Positions 21,441-35,216 of a stretch of DNA of 64,000 nt are shown here, piece by piece. The translations under genes and the position numbers were made by a program. The notes beneath the pieces were generated by a model. The model had not been told where the DNA came from. It saw only the letters and a program-made list of their open reading frames with translations, and ran no database searches. The DNA is from Tubiluchus corallicola. Lineage: Eukaryota > Priapulida > Priapulimorpha > Priapulimorphida > Tubiluchidae. Within the stretch, counting starts at the first letter, position 1, and every line of letters starts with the position of its first letter. The stretch covers positions 43,491 to 107,490 of the forward strand of contig JAQGDQ010000724.1 of assembly GCA_030141605.1 (NCBI GenBank), in the 5' to 3' direction.

Positions 21441-22628
21441 ATGTCTTTGTTGAAAAATGTGTTTATTGTTGGAGCCAAAAGGACAGCTTTTGGCGCCTAT
21501 GGTGGAAAGCTGCGTGATATCACTGCATCCGACTTGGCCGTTGTAGCAGGGAAAGCTGCTCTAGAGCAAGCAGGTTTGCTACCAGAAGCCGTCGATTCTG
21601 TAGTGATTGGAAACGTGGGTCATTCGTCTGAATGTGCGCCATATTTAGCCAGACATGTTGGACTGAAATGTGGCCTACCGGTTCTCGTTCCGGCTTTGAC
21701 TGTCAACCGCTTATGTGGATCTGGATTTCAGTCAATAATCACAGGTTCCCAGGAAATCCAGTTAGGAGAGTCAGAGATCGTGCTTACCGGAGGTGCAGAG
21801 AATATGAGCATGGCACCCTACGCCCTCTGGGGCGCACGATATGGCACAAAGTTTGGACAGCACCTGGAGCTAAAATGCACCATGTGGGCTACCCTGACGG
21901 ACCGGTACGTAAAGCTACCGATGGGTATCACAGCAGAGAATCTCGCAGAGTTGTACAGCATCACACGAGAACAATGTGACGAGTTCGCTTACCTCTCTCA
22001 GCAAAGATGGAAAGCTGCACAGGAGTGTGGAAAACTTGCAGAGGAGATCGTTCCAGTGACGTTGAAGACAAAGAAAGGAGACGCCGTCTTTGACGTGGAT
22101 GAACATCCAAGGCAGACCACTATGGACATTCTTGGTAAGCTACCACCGGTTTTCAAGAAAGACGGTACCATCACGGCGGGTAACGCCTCCGGCGTGTCTG
22201 ACGGAGCCGGTGCGGTAGTCATTTCCGGCGAAGAAGGCGTCAAGAAATACAACTTGAAACCGCTGGCTAAACTTGTTAATTACTCAGTTTCCGGTTGTGA
22301 TCCCACCATAATGGGAATTGGACCTGTGCCAGCAATTCAGGGTTTGCTAAAGAAAACTGGCATGAGTTTGTCTGCCATTGACGTTGTGGAAGTCAACGAA
22401 GCGTTTGCGCCTCAGTTTCTGGCTGTTCACAGAGAACTGGGTTTGGATCTGAACAGAACGAATGTTAACGGTGGGGCCATTGCAGTCGGGCATCCCGTTG
22501 GCTCTTCCGGTTCGCGTATAACGGCGAATTTAGTCTATGAACTGCAAAGAACTGGCGGAAAATATGCAATAGGCTCAGCTTGCATAGGAGGAGGTCAGGG
22601 AATTGCACTTTTATTAGAACGTTGCTAG
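21441..22628 (+). CDS. ACAA2: 3-ketoacyl-CoA thiolase, mitochondrial ACAA2 type, intronless
   Basis: The 395 residues align end to end with animal ACAA2. The enzyme cleaves 3-ketoacyl-CoA to acetyl-CoA and a shortened acyl-CoA in mitochondrial beta-oxidation. Catalytic residues are present: Cys92 in NRLCGSGFQS, the NEAF motif at 319-322, His351 in GHPVGSSGSR and Cys381 in GSACIGGGQG. The usual Leu after GHP is Val. As in vertebrate ACAA2, no cleavable N-terminal leader is obvious. The ATG at 21441 is the natural start (MSLLKNVFIVGAKRTAFGAY). The reading frame is complete in a single exon, unusual in an intron-rich region, and its GC content is visibly higher than its surroundings. It may be a retrogene. 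A splice acceptor 8 bp upstream suggests a non-coding 5' exon. No poly(A) tail relic is evident. Confidence 0.95.
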   Translation: MSLLKNVFIVGAKRTAFGAYGGKLRDITASDLAVVAGKAALEQAGLLPEAVDSVVIGNVGHSSECAPYLARHVGLKCGLPVLVPALTVNRLCGSGFQSIITGSQEIQLGESEIVLTGGAENMSMAPYALWGARYGTKFGQHLELKCTMWATLTDRYVKLPMGITAENLAELYSITREQCDEFAYLSQQRWKAAQECGKLAEEIVPVTLKTKKGDAVFDVDEHPRQTTMDILGKLPPVFKKDGTITAGNASGVSDGAGAVVISGEEGVKKYNLKPLAKLVNYSVSGCDPTIMGIGPVPAIQGLLKKTGMSLSAIDVVEVNEAFAPQFLAVHRELGLDLNRTNVNGGAIAVGHPVGSSGSRITANLVYELQRTGGKYAIGSACIGGGQGIALLLERC

Positions 22629-24402
22629 GAATTTTTATTTTAAGAATTTTAATAATGACTATCGATATTTTTTGTCGTTCTATTTAAATTGAAAGAAAAG
22701 CGTAACGTAATTTTATATCAAATATCTCGGAGTATCAGTAGTTAATTAGCTAGTAAATTACAATGTGCAATTATCAATGTACTTCATGATATATCACAGT
22801 TTTATAAACAGGCGGGAATATTTTACTACTGCCTCAATGCCAGAATTAGCCTTACTGTGGTTAAAAATTGACTGCAAACTGTTAAAGTTGATAAATGTAT
22901 ATTCTAACCAGATAGTTGCCGATAGAGGGCACTTACATGAAACTCGGACTGAACAAGCGAATTCTCATCATTACAGAAACGCATCTTGTTTTGTCTATGG
23001 GTTCTCGATCACTTACCCGTCTTAATGCGGAGACTGTGGACAGAAAGACGAACCCTAGTCGAGAAAAACTCATTATTTTAACTAATGCTAGATCGTGTCA
23101 TGTAAACATTATGCGATTTAAGTTCGGGATTACAATGCATAGTTGGTACACACTAATTTTACTACTTTGATTGTTTGCAAATATTAAGTCTTTACGTTTC
23201 GAAATATCATTTTTACATGATCACGTGGTTCTTCAATGCTATTGTTTATGTAAATAACCAGAGGACAACAATATTCTGACGCTAAGTTACATATAAATAA
23301 CAAAGGAGCATATTTGTCAGGGTTATTAAAGACTTTAGTGTAAAATCTAATTGTTGGAGTTTTACGCATGCTAATAATAATGGAAGCTCAAATTTAAGTA
23401 AAGAGAAATTATCGTGCAGCACGTCTAACTGAGAGACAATCCATGAACACTGTTATCACCATTTTCAAATTTTCAATTGGCCACGTTTCACATCCGTACA
23501 AAATGGATGACGTAAGAGCACTCATCATTACCAACTTCTTAACCCACAGCGGGCATGAGGGATTCCTTTATATCTTTGATTCCCAACCTGGGGTACTAGT
23601 ACCCCTTGAGGGTACCTTAGAAAGTTTCAAAAAAGTAGTGTTATATAATAATCAGCGGGTGATTCAGACATCTCTGTCGACTGTGGCAACAATTCAAGGT
23701 TTTTGGTCGAAGTCTTGACCCCTGTCCACTAATATAAAGCCTCCAGTGAACTTTTTCCTGCATGAAGCAAGCTTTTCAATGATGGTGACAATCAAGACAA
23801 AAGCCCTAAACCGTCTTGACATCCATGGAGACATGAGAGTCAGTCTGTCGAAAACTGAACCGCGATTCAAAAAGTTAGTTTCTGTTATGCAACAGCAGCC
23901 ATTTCATTGAACTTTCATTTAATGCGCTTGATTATAGCAAAGAGTATAATCTATATATAATAAAACTATTCATGACATTACATCAGTGTTGATTTTTCAT
24001 TTTGATTATGGCGGGCGAAGGCTTACTAGAAGATAGTGAAAAAAATTAGGGGTACATGGAGTCCATAAGGTTCGGAACCTGGGCTTGAAAAGAAGGCTTC
24101 ATAATTAAGTTTATGCTTAGCTTTCTCTCTACAATATTCTCTCAAGGCTAAATTTGCTTTTTCTTCTGCCGTTTTCACAGAACCTAATTAGATATGCTGT
24201 TCACAATGGTTTATGGACATATCACCAACCTGGAGAGGATCTCTGTGATGAATAATGCCATTAATGTTACTGATTACCAGATCAAAGTCACGGCAGAATT
24301 GATTCAAGACTTCTAGTTTTTCTGCGCATTTCTCACGTGAAGTTGCAAACACAAACACGTCAGAGTCCTATCAAGACTTTACGACGCCCTAGGCTGACAT
24401 TA
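22629..24402. other. No gene seen; possible hAT relic
   Basis: The ORF at 23443 is not recognised. Around 23575-23620 and 24048-24090 are hAT-like terminal phrases (cccaacctggggtac and the inverse-type ggttcggaacctggg), suggesting an eroded element of about 0.5 kb. I could not find a target duplication. Confidence 0.35.
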
Positions 24403-24600
24403 CAAAGGAGTAAGAGAATCTTCCTAGCAGGTCAGAAATGCAGACCTTATTGCGTACATGAGGGACAGATGGCATTTGGACAGAGGAGTAAAAGAATCTT
24501 CCTAGCAGGTCAGAAATCCAGACCTTATTGCGTACATGAGGGACAGATGACGTTTGGACAGAGGAGTAAAAGAATCTTCCTAGCAGGTCAGAAATGTTGA
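24403..24600. repeat. 78-bp tandem repeat, 2.5 copies
   Basis: The motif aggagtaaRagaatcttcct recurs at 24406, 24484 and 24562. The 87-codon ORF spanning it owes its length to the repetition. Confidence 0.9.
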
Positions 24601-25840
24601 CCTGATGACGACCAGTGGCTCTTTATGCAAAATATGCGTACTGCAGCAAAATGTGAACTGTAAATTATATTCAGCTACGTTTTTGCTTGGCAATAAATAG
24701 CTGCATTTGTTCAAATCAATCTCGCCTGTGAACTATTATCTACGTACAAAACAACTGCTGCAGTTACCACCACAAATTAAGGTACGTTCACGCAAGAAGC
24801 TTTATATAAATGTGTAGGAAATAAAGACGGTTTTCATTCTGTTAACGTTGAAAATTATTACTCAGATAACCATGCAAGGCAAGAAGATGTCTATCACATC
24901 TAAGGATTATAGACACTGAACTGACAGTATCTATTTACGTTCTGGGTCTAGCGCTGCTTAACTTGCAGCCAGCACACTCGGTAGCTACCTAGCCAATAGC
25001 TAGAACATTTTCCACCAAAAAAACAGTAAGCGTGATGTTTTAACAAACAAGCGATTGTGTTAGTTTATATAGTTTTAAAAGAAAAATAATAAATTGTTGG
25101 CATTTCTTAATTAATTGAATACAGATTAAAGTTTGGTAAACAATTTGAGGATGACGTCACTGCCAATGTTTGAATGCAGGTTAAATTGCTAGAAACTGCG
25201 TCATATTTCAATAATTTTCAGAGCTAATCTTTCTAAGCTAAATTCGTTTGGTACATTTAAATAATTTGTATAAATGAGAACGTTTCAGTAGATTCAGAAC
25301 TCTAGTTAACTTCTCAGCCATTTAAACTTTTGTAGACGCTTACACAATGCGGCTTTCACTTGTATAAACCCATTTTATTCAAAAGAAGTTAACTGAATAA
25401 AACAGTTTGCTTAGTTCAAACTTAAGAAAAATTCTTCTTGCTTTTGCTGCAAGTTTCAAGATCATTTAGAGGTTAAACTTTCATAAAAGTGTTTTTTCGA
25501 ACAACGAGTTGCCATATGAATAATTATAATTATAAAAACAATATTTGCATAACTATATTGTTAACATTTACGCCTTTGCAATTTCTGATTAAAAAGCTGC
25601 GACACATTTACTTTGAGCCACTTTCAAGCTGCCTATATCCTAAGCAAGACGCAAGAAGAAACGTAAAGAAAAGAGAACATGAGAAAGATTTCCATTTTGC
25701 AAATTCTGGTAAGCAATTAATCTTCACAGATTTCAAAACTTGTGCCTTAAACTTCAATTTATACTTTTAAGCTGAGTTAATAAGGATGAGATAGCTAATG
25801 TATTTCGGTATTATTTATTACTGTATTATTTTTATCATTT
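24601..25840. other. No gene seen
   Basis: AT-rich. The 93-codon ORF at 25489 has no recognisable motif. Confidence 0.45.
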
Positions 25841-26440
25841 AGTAAACCCTCAATTTCTGTTTACCATACGCGCATGAGAATCGGATTTTCTCAGCTAAAC
25901 TTTGACCTTTTCTCTAAAGGCTGTAAAGATAATATCGGTCATCCAGTATTGCCGAATTGTAATTGTGGATTTCGAGCTAAGTCTGTTGAACACTTTTTAC
26001 TGCACTGCCCATTGTATCAACAAACTAGGGTTGTTATGTTTGATAAACTAAATGAAATACTTCTGCCCGAAAACCTTAAAAAAGCTGCCTTAGGAACTAA
26101 TGATCTGTTGAAGTTGTTTTTGTTTGGAAAAGATGAATTTAATTATGTTGTTAACTGTAAAATATTCCAATGTAGATATGACTTTATGTTACGTACTAAA
26201 CGCTTCCAGTAGTTCCTATCTGATATGAAATGCATCAGTCTTAAATATTCGTACATTAATATTTTCTAACCGTCATTTGTTACTAATGTCTAATGTAATC
26301 TTGTAGTAAAACCTGTCAATTCATGTAGGTACAGTCAATTCTTACTGTAAATGTTTTTGTAATTATGTGTTGTGGTGAGGATCCTAAATCATGTTGTTCA
26401 AACTGTTTGCTCCAAACTAATAGTAAATTATGTTTAAACT
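25841..26440 (+). mobile_element. LINE 3' end (5'-truncated non-LTR retrotransposon)
   Basis: The frame ending at 26212 encodes the C-terminal tail of a LINE ORF2: HTRMRIGFSQLN, then the Cys/His motif CNCGFRAKSVEHFLLHCPLY, then a KLNEILLPENLKKAAL region. This tail follows the reverse transcriptase in jockey/CR1/I-type LINEs. The reverse transcriptase is absent. The 3' UTR (26213-26440) matches, inverted, the copy at 57902-58229, which fixes the family's 3' end near gtttaaact. Confidence 0.82.
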
Positions 26441-26734
26441 AATGTATTATTGTATGATAAAATTGTCAAAAATTAATTTTGTGTTTCTTTAACAATTTAG
26501 CTAACTAATCGAATTAATTTAGAAAAGGCAGATGACACTAAAATACCACTATTCTCCGTGTCCATCTACAAAATTGTTCGCGATCGTTTAGTTGCCTCCT
26601 ACCTAGATTCACAAATTCTAGTATAAAAACTCTTTTTAAAGGCTCGTTTTTACAGCCGCCACATTCAGATTTTCATAGTTTAATAAAAAATTTGTAAAAA
26701 ATTAAAATGCGGGTTTTTCGGGAAAGTGAAAATG

Positions 26735-26775
26735 GCTGGTCGTTGGTTAGTTAGTTAGTTAGTTAGTTAGTTAGT
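26735..26775. repeat. (TTAG)n microsatellite
   Basis: Nine or so ttag units. Confidence 0.9.
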
Positions 26776-26895
26776 CGAATGAGGTTATCTGTAGTACACT
26801 AATTAGCTCAAAGTTTACAACATTAATCATGCAACTTTAGTTCTTGAAGTAGACTGAAAACTGAGTACTTGGTTTGTACGCAATGGGACAAAAAT

Positions 26896-27125
26896 GAGAG
26901 AAAGAGAGGGAGCGAGAGAGAGAGAGAGAGAGAGAGGGTGGAAGTGAAAGAGAGAGATAAATAAGAAGAGGGAGGAAGAAAAAAATCATCGATGAAGTGA
27001 CCAAGTAATGAGTGGACAGCTTGACCGTTTGCAAGTAGGAAAGAAACAAAAATCGACGGTATAACGTTACAGAAAAAGGAGGAGGAGAAGAAGAAGAGAA
27101 TGATAGATAAAATGAGAGAAAGGAA
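26896..27125. repeat. GA-rich simple repeats
   Basis: agag runs and gga/gaa runs. The opposite-strand 70-codon ORF is a product of this composition. Confidence 0.85.
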
Positions 27126-27714
27126 GTTTTATTATTATTTGTAAACCAATAACAACGTTTGAAAGCTGGTCAATTTTTGGCGTTTTTATTTTCGTTAATA
27201 AGTATTAATCACCGGTTCTACACGGTGTTTGGCTTTTTTCATCTCTTGGCGAGGCAAATCTAAACAAAACTAAACGCAATTACATACATGGTTATCATAC
27301 ACGGCTCCAAGCATGTTATACACTAGTCCATCAGTTCGACTCATGTTTTTGAGGGAGGGGGGGGTGACTAAGTGCGTAGTTGGGTAAGTAGATGCGTAAG
27401 AAACGGACGCCCTCTCTGTGTCGTTTTCGTGCTTGATAAAGACCTATTTATGTTCCGATGCTGCAAAACTAAGTACGTTTTTGCTAACAAGTGGAGCATT
27501 TTTTATAGAAAAAGCGAACAGGACTTTGTAAAAGCAACTTTTGACTAATCATAACATTTTCGAATAAGCTGCGCATCTTGTATTTCTTCGCCTTCTATTG
27601 TAGAAACTACAGTATCAACGAAAATAGTTAAAACAATAAAGCATTCTTTAAGAAATGATTTCCCGGTTATTTTGGATGCCTCGCATTTAGTTTAGTTTTA
27701 AATATCATCATCAC

Positions 27715-27749
<35 letters not shown>

Positions 27750-28119
27750 ACAACAACAACAACAAAGCACCACCAGCACATCAAGCTTCAAAATCTTAGT
27801 ATGAATCAAGCTGATTTCAGCAAAAATATATACATTTAGATACTAAAAGTACTAAACAATAAATAAATAAGTAAATAGTATCTCCTCTCAAAACATAGTT
27901 TAGTCATTTTGTTGGGGTCAAAGATCAAAATTTATATCTAGGTACCTTATTTTTACAGATTTTCATCATTTTGGTCAGAGTCGTTGTATTGCAACCCGGA
28001 TATAGAAGAAACATTAATTTAAGGAGGAATAAAGGAAGTAATGTTTATTTAAATTTAGTTAAACTTTATATAACTTTTGTATACATGTAATTCTTGCCTA
28101 CGTCATTATCTAGGTATAC
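27126..28119. other. No gene seen; (CAT)n/(CAA)n at 27702-27767
   Basis: AT-rich, with an imperfect trinucleotide run at 27702-27767 and a G-tract near 27355. There is no coding region that I can support. Confidence 0.5.
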
Positions 28120-28592
28120 GCGGTTCCTTTACCGCAGACTCGCTGTTTCGCGGGTTTTCGAAAATATTAATGTAAAATATTTATCGCGGTATTTTCGCTG
28201 TTTCGCGGGTTTCTGTGGTACTCCGTCTGAAGTACGTATTAGTACGTATGGTACAGTAATATATAGAATTTTGCATAAACAATCACAAAATGTATAAAAA
28301 TATATTAAAAATATTAATTCTAACATTAAAAGAATATTATAAATCATAAAAATTACCATTTACAGTAAATAGTGTATTTATTCGGCGGATGAATGCACAC
28401 TAAAAACGAAATGTAGTTCTTGCGCCCAAATGAGATGCGGGAAAGGGTTATGCATAAGAGTGTGGGGAGGGTTTATAAAGATTTAAAATAATGTATAACT
28501 ACTAAAATAAGTATTGCGTCTCTACTTCGCGGAAATTCACTTATCGCGGGTGGGTCTGGAACGGAACACCCGCGATAAGTGAGAGAACACTG
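28120..28592 (-). mobile_element. Family D MITE (pogo/Tigger-like), partial copy
   Basis: The right end reads cgcgataagtgagagaacac then TG, followed by TA, the inverse of the left end of 42535-43187. The body aligns with that copy on the opposite strand (ttaatgttagaattaat, the aataaatacactat region). The left end is eroded but keeps ctcgctgtttcgcgggtttt. Confidence 0.75.
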
Positions 28593-28795
28593 TATAATAT
28601 ACACTATTGACAGTAATACTAGTATAATGGTTCGGCCATTGAGGCGATATTGCTTACGATACAGATGGTACCTTTTCCACATATCTATCCTTCAAAGGGA
28701 ACTCTTTTTTCTTTCGGGGCATTGTGGAAGTTGTTTCAAGATGGAAATTGTGTTGACGCTCTTCAAAAGGCCTTTTTATTTGTTATTGTTTCAGA

Positions 28796-28968
28796 TAATC
28801 AGTGTCTAAGGACACCTAATCTGCGAAATCAATGTAGACGCGGGAAGCCATACTGGTACTACCACTCCAGATCTCGGACTTGCAGAATGTTTAGACCGTG
28901 CTGGAGAGTAGTGAAAGGAAATTATTGGACTTCAGAAAGCAGGTGTGAAGCCGACTGCAAACCGAACG
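28796..28968 (+). CDS. Kunitz-like domain exon
   Basis: After acceptor tgtttcag, phase 1 reading starts DNQCLRTPNLRNQCRRGKPY. It has six cysteines in BPTI order, with spacings 9, 15, 5, 14 and 3. The usual spacings are 8, 15, 7, 12 and 3. The fourth Cys is thus two residues early while the total from third to fifth is conserved, and the Gly pair of the canonical loop is lost. The residue after Cys2 (the P1 position) is Arg, which in active inhibitors gives trypsin-like specificity. The exon most likely ends at AACG|GTATTC in phase 1. If that weak donor is not used, the frame runs to a TAG at 29029 and this is a last exon. Kunitz exons are normally phase 1-1, as here. It probably belongs to the EGF-pentraxin gene or to the collagen. 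Confidence 0.7.
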
Positions 28969-29037
28969 GTATTCATTCTCAAACAGCAGCAGTTTGCTGT
29001 AAAGTCACAAACTCTCACGCAATCTGTTAGTTATTCT

Positions 29038-30818
<1,781 letters not shown>

Positions 30819-31496
30819 GTTATTCTTAATGATTATACCAACTGTGAAAGGTGTTATGCACTCATTTATTATTGGTCGCTTACGAAGTAATCTATAAAAT
30901 GATCTGTTTCGCCGTGAAGTTATTGTTCTAGCTTATGTAATAGGTTTTTGGTTATTTGAAAAATGGCTGTAGCTTAGCTTTTAGTAAGCAGCTGTGAAGT
31001 TCAACACATAAATGCTTCGTAGCTTGAAGATGATGCAAATAGGGACACATATGACAGAATGAAAAGCTCATTATTTTCACTTCTGTGCACGGCAGTCACG
31101 CGAAACGGGAAGTTGCTCAAACGTGTGAGGAGTATTTATTATAATTATTATTATTACTTGTAATTATTATTATATTCCTTTTTATTTCCCTTACGAGCAA
31201 GTGAGCAACGTATCACTTCGTTTTTTTCTGACTAGCTTTTCATTTTAAAATGCCCTATACATTAGGAAATACACACTCTCTGCGTAGGAGGTTAAAATAT
31301 TAGCTTTTGTGTCAAGAAAGGATAAGAATAACCTGAAAGATATTTATTATTGTGATTCTCACCTATTACACACAACGTTAACAATATTCAGTTTATTCAA
31401 ACAGACAAACTTGTAACTTTTGTGCTTATGAATAAAATAACTGAAAATGCGTCAGCTCAACTAACAGCTATAAGAAAACGAAAATTATTTTTTCAG

Positions 31497-31613
31497 TAAA
31501 TGAGTGTAAGCTAAACAAAGACAATTGTCACAAGTTTGCTACCTGTACGGATACACCGAACGGCTTTACTTGTGCTTGTAAAAGTGGCTACAGTGGCAAT
31601 GGAGTTACGTGTA
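31497..31613 (+). CDS. EGF exon 1 of 21
   Basis: Reads VNECKLNKDNCHKFATC then TDTPNGFTC. It is two residues shorter than the others at the N-terminus and has PNGF for xGSF. Acceptor tttttcag; donor GTAAGT. Confidence 0.88.
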
Positions 31614-32010
31614 GTAAGTGTTAACACCATGTATCTACTCAAAGTATATATTTATAATGACATTTTTTATTACAGGTACTTAAAACATTCTTATTTAAAA
31701 CACCACAACTTTATTAAGACGTTTAATTTACATAGTTAAAGATCATGTCAAACGTTTCGACTAAGCAACTGCTGGCATCATCTGTGGTAAATTTTTACAA
31801 ACAAACCACCTGTTCATATTGGTACAGCCTGCAGTTCAGAACATTATGCACTGATTATTTATTTAACAGAATCCAAATAGGTGATGATTAATCAGATTAG
31901 TAGAAAAGAAACGGTAGTTGATCACAAACTTTTGCAACGTGTCGACCAGATAAGATCGTGTTCATGCAACAGTCTACCTAGATAAACACAGGAGAAGTTG
32001 AAGTTTAGTA

Positions 32011-32260
32011 GCGCTGTGAGAAATGTGTGAGTGCTGTGAGAAATGTGTGAGCACTGTGACAAATGTGTGAGTGCTGTGAGAAATGTGTGAGCGCTGTGGG
32101 AAATGTGTGAGCACTGTGAGAAATGTGTGAGCACTGTGAGAAATGTGTGAGCACTGTGAGAAATGTGTGAGCACTGTGAGAAATGTGTGAGTGCTGTGAG
32201 AAATGTGTGAGCGCTGTGGGAAATGTGTGAGCACTGTGAGAAATGTGTGAGCGCTGTGTG
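32011..32260. repeat. 20-bp minisatellite, 12.5 copies
   Basis: The unit is gagcactgtgagaaatgtgt, with single-base variants at the cact/gtgct/cgct position. The two His/Ser-rich minus-strand ORFs here come from this repeat. Confidence 0.95.
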
Positions 32261-32302
32261 TTTCTTTGTTAAAATGAAATAACACCCAGCACCAACTTAA
32301 AC

Positions 32303-32452
32303 AAAGATGTGACTTTTATTCAGACACAAACATCTGTAATGATTCATTCAGTTATTCAGGTGGATTGTTGTATGAACATGAACGTGTTATGACTTTAACT
32401 AGTCGAAACATTGCATTGTTGTGTCTGAATAAACGCCACGTCTTTGCTTAAT
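32303..32452. repeat. Short hairpin element
   Basis: The left arm (agatgtgacttttattcaga, continuing cacaa) and the right arm (ttgtgtctgaataaacgcca, continuing cgtcttt) are imperfect inverses about 150 bp apart. It is MITE-like, with no assigned family. Confidence 0.6.
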
Positions 32453-32936
32453 CACTTAACCACTGCCCTGCAATTTGTATTCCAGCTGGCACACAAGAAT
32501 ATTTTAATAAAATGAAAAGTTGCTACTGTTATAGGCACTACAATGTTATTATAGAATGGTTGTTACTGCATCACAACCACTTCTATTGTTACCGTTGCTG
32601 CCATCATAACTGTTGTGGCAATCCGCCCCCCCCCAAATACCACTACCAATGCCACAGCAGCCGCTGCTGCCACCATTCCACTGCCACCTGTGTCTGGTAC
32701 TACCAGTGTCATTGTTGCTACCATTTCTCATCGATGTATTAGCAAACTTGTGAACATGATGAAGAATGCTGAGAAAAAACAGGGAGGGAAAGCAGAAAAA
32801 AAGAAAAGCAAAAGAAAATAAAACCAAAGTTTCTGATACGCAAAATACTGTTGTGTTGTTAAAAAATAAATTTTTATTATGATTTAAATTCACAAAAATA
32901 CTGGTACAGTATTTTTTCTAAAAGTCTTTGTGTCGA

Positions 32937-33040
32937 TGCCATTGTCGTCATCGTCATCATCATCGTCAGTAGTGTCACCACCATCGTCATCAGTATCACC
33001 ACCGTTGTCATATCATTATCATCATCATTATCACCGTTAT
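32937..33040. repeat. Imperfect (CAT/CGT)n trinucleotide tract
   Basis: Degenerate atc/gtc run. The neighbouring 32512-32893 ORFs on both strands are composition artefacts. Confidence 0.85.
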
Positions 33041-33354
33041 CACATCAGTAATTTCGTTTCGCATGGTACATTTCAAAGCATCCTGCAAAACATGGGGCAG
33101 GCTGGCTAGGGCACTATAAACAGCTGTACCTTATCTCGACACGAAAGCATCCACACATACAGCTTTTGCAACTTTCTGGCCATCCTTCACTGTGCCAGTA
33201 CAATTTGAATGTTAAATTTTGTACAAAATTCTTTGTAAAAAATGTAAGAGCAATGCGTCAAATGGTGCCATTTGACTCAGTAGCTATTCTAGTGTGTAGA
33301 AGAAATAAAGGCAGGTTAAGAAATAAACTAAACAGGGTTTCTTAACGTTTTTAG

Positions 33355-33477
33355 GAAACACAAATGAATGTACTCTTAAAAAACACAACTGCCACAAGAA
33401 TGCACGTTGCACAGATACAGCAGGCAGTTTTACTTGTGGCTGTAACAGAGGATTCACTGGAAGTGGACTAGTGTGCG
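33355..33477 (+). CDS. EGF exon 2 of 21
   Basis: Reads [18 protein letters not shown] with RGFTGSG near the end. Phe replaces Tyr in the GY motif and Ser replaces Asp/Asn in GDG. Acceptor gtttttag; donor GTAAGT. Confidence 0.88.
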
Positions 33478-34182
33478 GTAAGTATAGCCATCTTATCTTC
33501 TTGAAATATTTAATCTGCAAGATTTTTTGCTTTATAGAGCCTAGTGCATAATCTTTTTCAATACATTAGCAGTGGCAAAGATTATTTTTCCATTAAATTT
33601 TTTCAAAAAGTTCCAGCAAAGTTAGCAAAATTATCAGCACTGTGGTCTCAAACGTATCAATTGTCAGATCAACTTCACCACAAGTAAGTTGTCCATTCAT
33701 TCCAAGCTTATTTTACATTAACAATAGTTAATATCAATTTTGGTAACTCATTTTTAAAGTAAAATGTCTTTAAACGTTATACCAAATTTATTCTGAGCCA
33801 GAAAATTAAAAATAAGTAATCATAAAGTAACTAGTATATAGACAGAGCAAATTAAAAATTTTTTTGAGTAGCCAAAAATTATCAAACTTGTAAAGAAGAT
33901 GTATTCATGATCCACCCGCCTTATATAAAACCTTTGGCCAAAAACTAAAGTTTACTCAAACTGGCTAGTTACTAAATTTTTAGTGAATGAATACCTTCAT
34001 ACTCTTAACTTTCTTTTACTATTCTGTTACTAATGTAACATAAAAACCAGAAACAAGATTCATTGTTTGTTTTTGTATACTTTATTTAATGGCAAACGGC
34101 CGGAAAAGTAAAAGTAAGAGCAAAAAAGCGAAAAGCTTAGGTATTGTTGTGAGTTTATTCAAAAAATTTCTTACATTTTCAG

Positions 34183-34305
34183 CAAACATTAATGAATGTG
34201 CTGTCAACAGGGACAACTGTCACAAGATGGCAACTTGTATCGACACAGTAGGCAGCTTCACTTGCAAGTGCAAAAAAGGTTATAAGGGAAATGGAATTAT
34301 CTGCA
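34183..34305 (+). CDS. EGF exon 3 of 21
   Basis: Reads NINECAVNRDNCHKMATC then IDTVGSFTC with a Lys-rich KCKKGYKGNG loop. Acceptor cattttcag; donor GTACGT. An ATG-started ORF from 34089 reads through the acceptor and is not the gene start. Confidence 0.88.
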
Positions 34306-34549
34306 GTACGTATGCCTTCTACATTATTTTACATCTTGAAGCCAAAAATAGGACAATCCGTTCTGTAATGCTGCTGTACGACATAAAGAAAGCCAGTTTT
34401 TGAACTACAAAGCAGCTGCAATATTATTCACCAATCAGACACATTTAGATGATTTTGAACAACGTTTGCTCAAGGCTGTATGTTCTACCAGCAATCATAA
34501 TACAATTTTAGTAAATGCAGTGTGATGGAATAGTCGGAATCAATAGCCT

Positions 34550-34640
34550 TTTCACAATTTTCTCGTGTGCACGTGCAGTTCAGTTAAGTGTACCACAGGA
34601 ACACGCCTTAATTAAAACTGTCACGTGACGTAATTGTAAA
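34550..34640. repeat. MITE family B fragment
   Basis: It keeps tagccttttcacaatttt, acgtgcagttcagttaagtg and accacaggaacacgcctta, matching one end of the family. Confidence 0.6.
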
Positions 34641-35216
34641 TGTAAAAGTCATTTTTAAGTTGACTAGGAAACAAACATCTATAATCAATGGTTGCATTTC
34701 ACACAACAGAAAAGTATTTATTTAACTATAGAAAATATGAGTAGCAAAACTGTTGCACTGAACATTGAGCAAAAACTAGAATCTAAAAAAGTCAGTAAAA
34801 CCTGTTTCACAGCCAGAATTCAGGTAGTGAATTTGACCTATCCAGACTTGCACAGACTTCACAACAACCGCTAATTTAAAATAGGGTGAGGACCAGTGTG
34901 TATGTAGTCACTGGACCAAACAATTATACTGAAGGTAAGTCAACTGGTACAACGTAAGAAGATTAGCACATAGATGACAGCACCTAAGTACAACGTACAA
35001 AACTAACTTCCACAGTAGAGTTAGTGCCATTACTTTTCACGAGTATTAGCAATTCTATTGTAACTGTTTTTGTAGTGATACTGCATTTTTAAAGTAATTG
35101 ACCCAACACTGGCTGCATGTGAGTTTGTTAAACAGCATTGTGGCTTGAACAGGCAAAATCGATTAGTTGTGTACGAGAGCATAACAGAATTATAAGTAGT
35201 TTTACTAAATTTTTAG

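Noticed and set aside
24181-24360. Minus-strand reading resembling a short-chain dehydrogenase fragment (FDLVISNINGI, FATSREK)
   Set aside because: Only about 50 residues, a stop follows, no Rossmann glycine motif is seen, and resemblance is slight. It may be a pseudogene scrap but cannot be supported.
34089-34403. ATG-led ORF that begins before EGF exon 3 (Lys/Ser-rich N-terminus)
   Set aside because: The extension is intron read-through; the acceptor at 34182 and the shared exon pattern define the exon.
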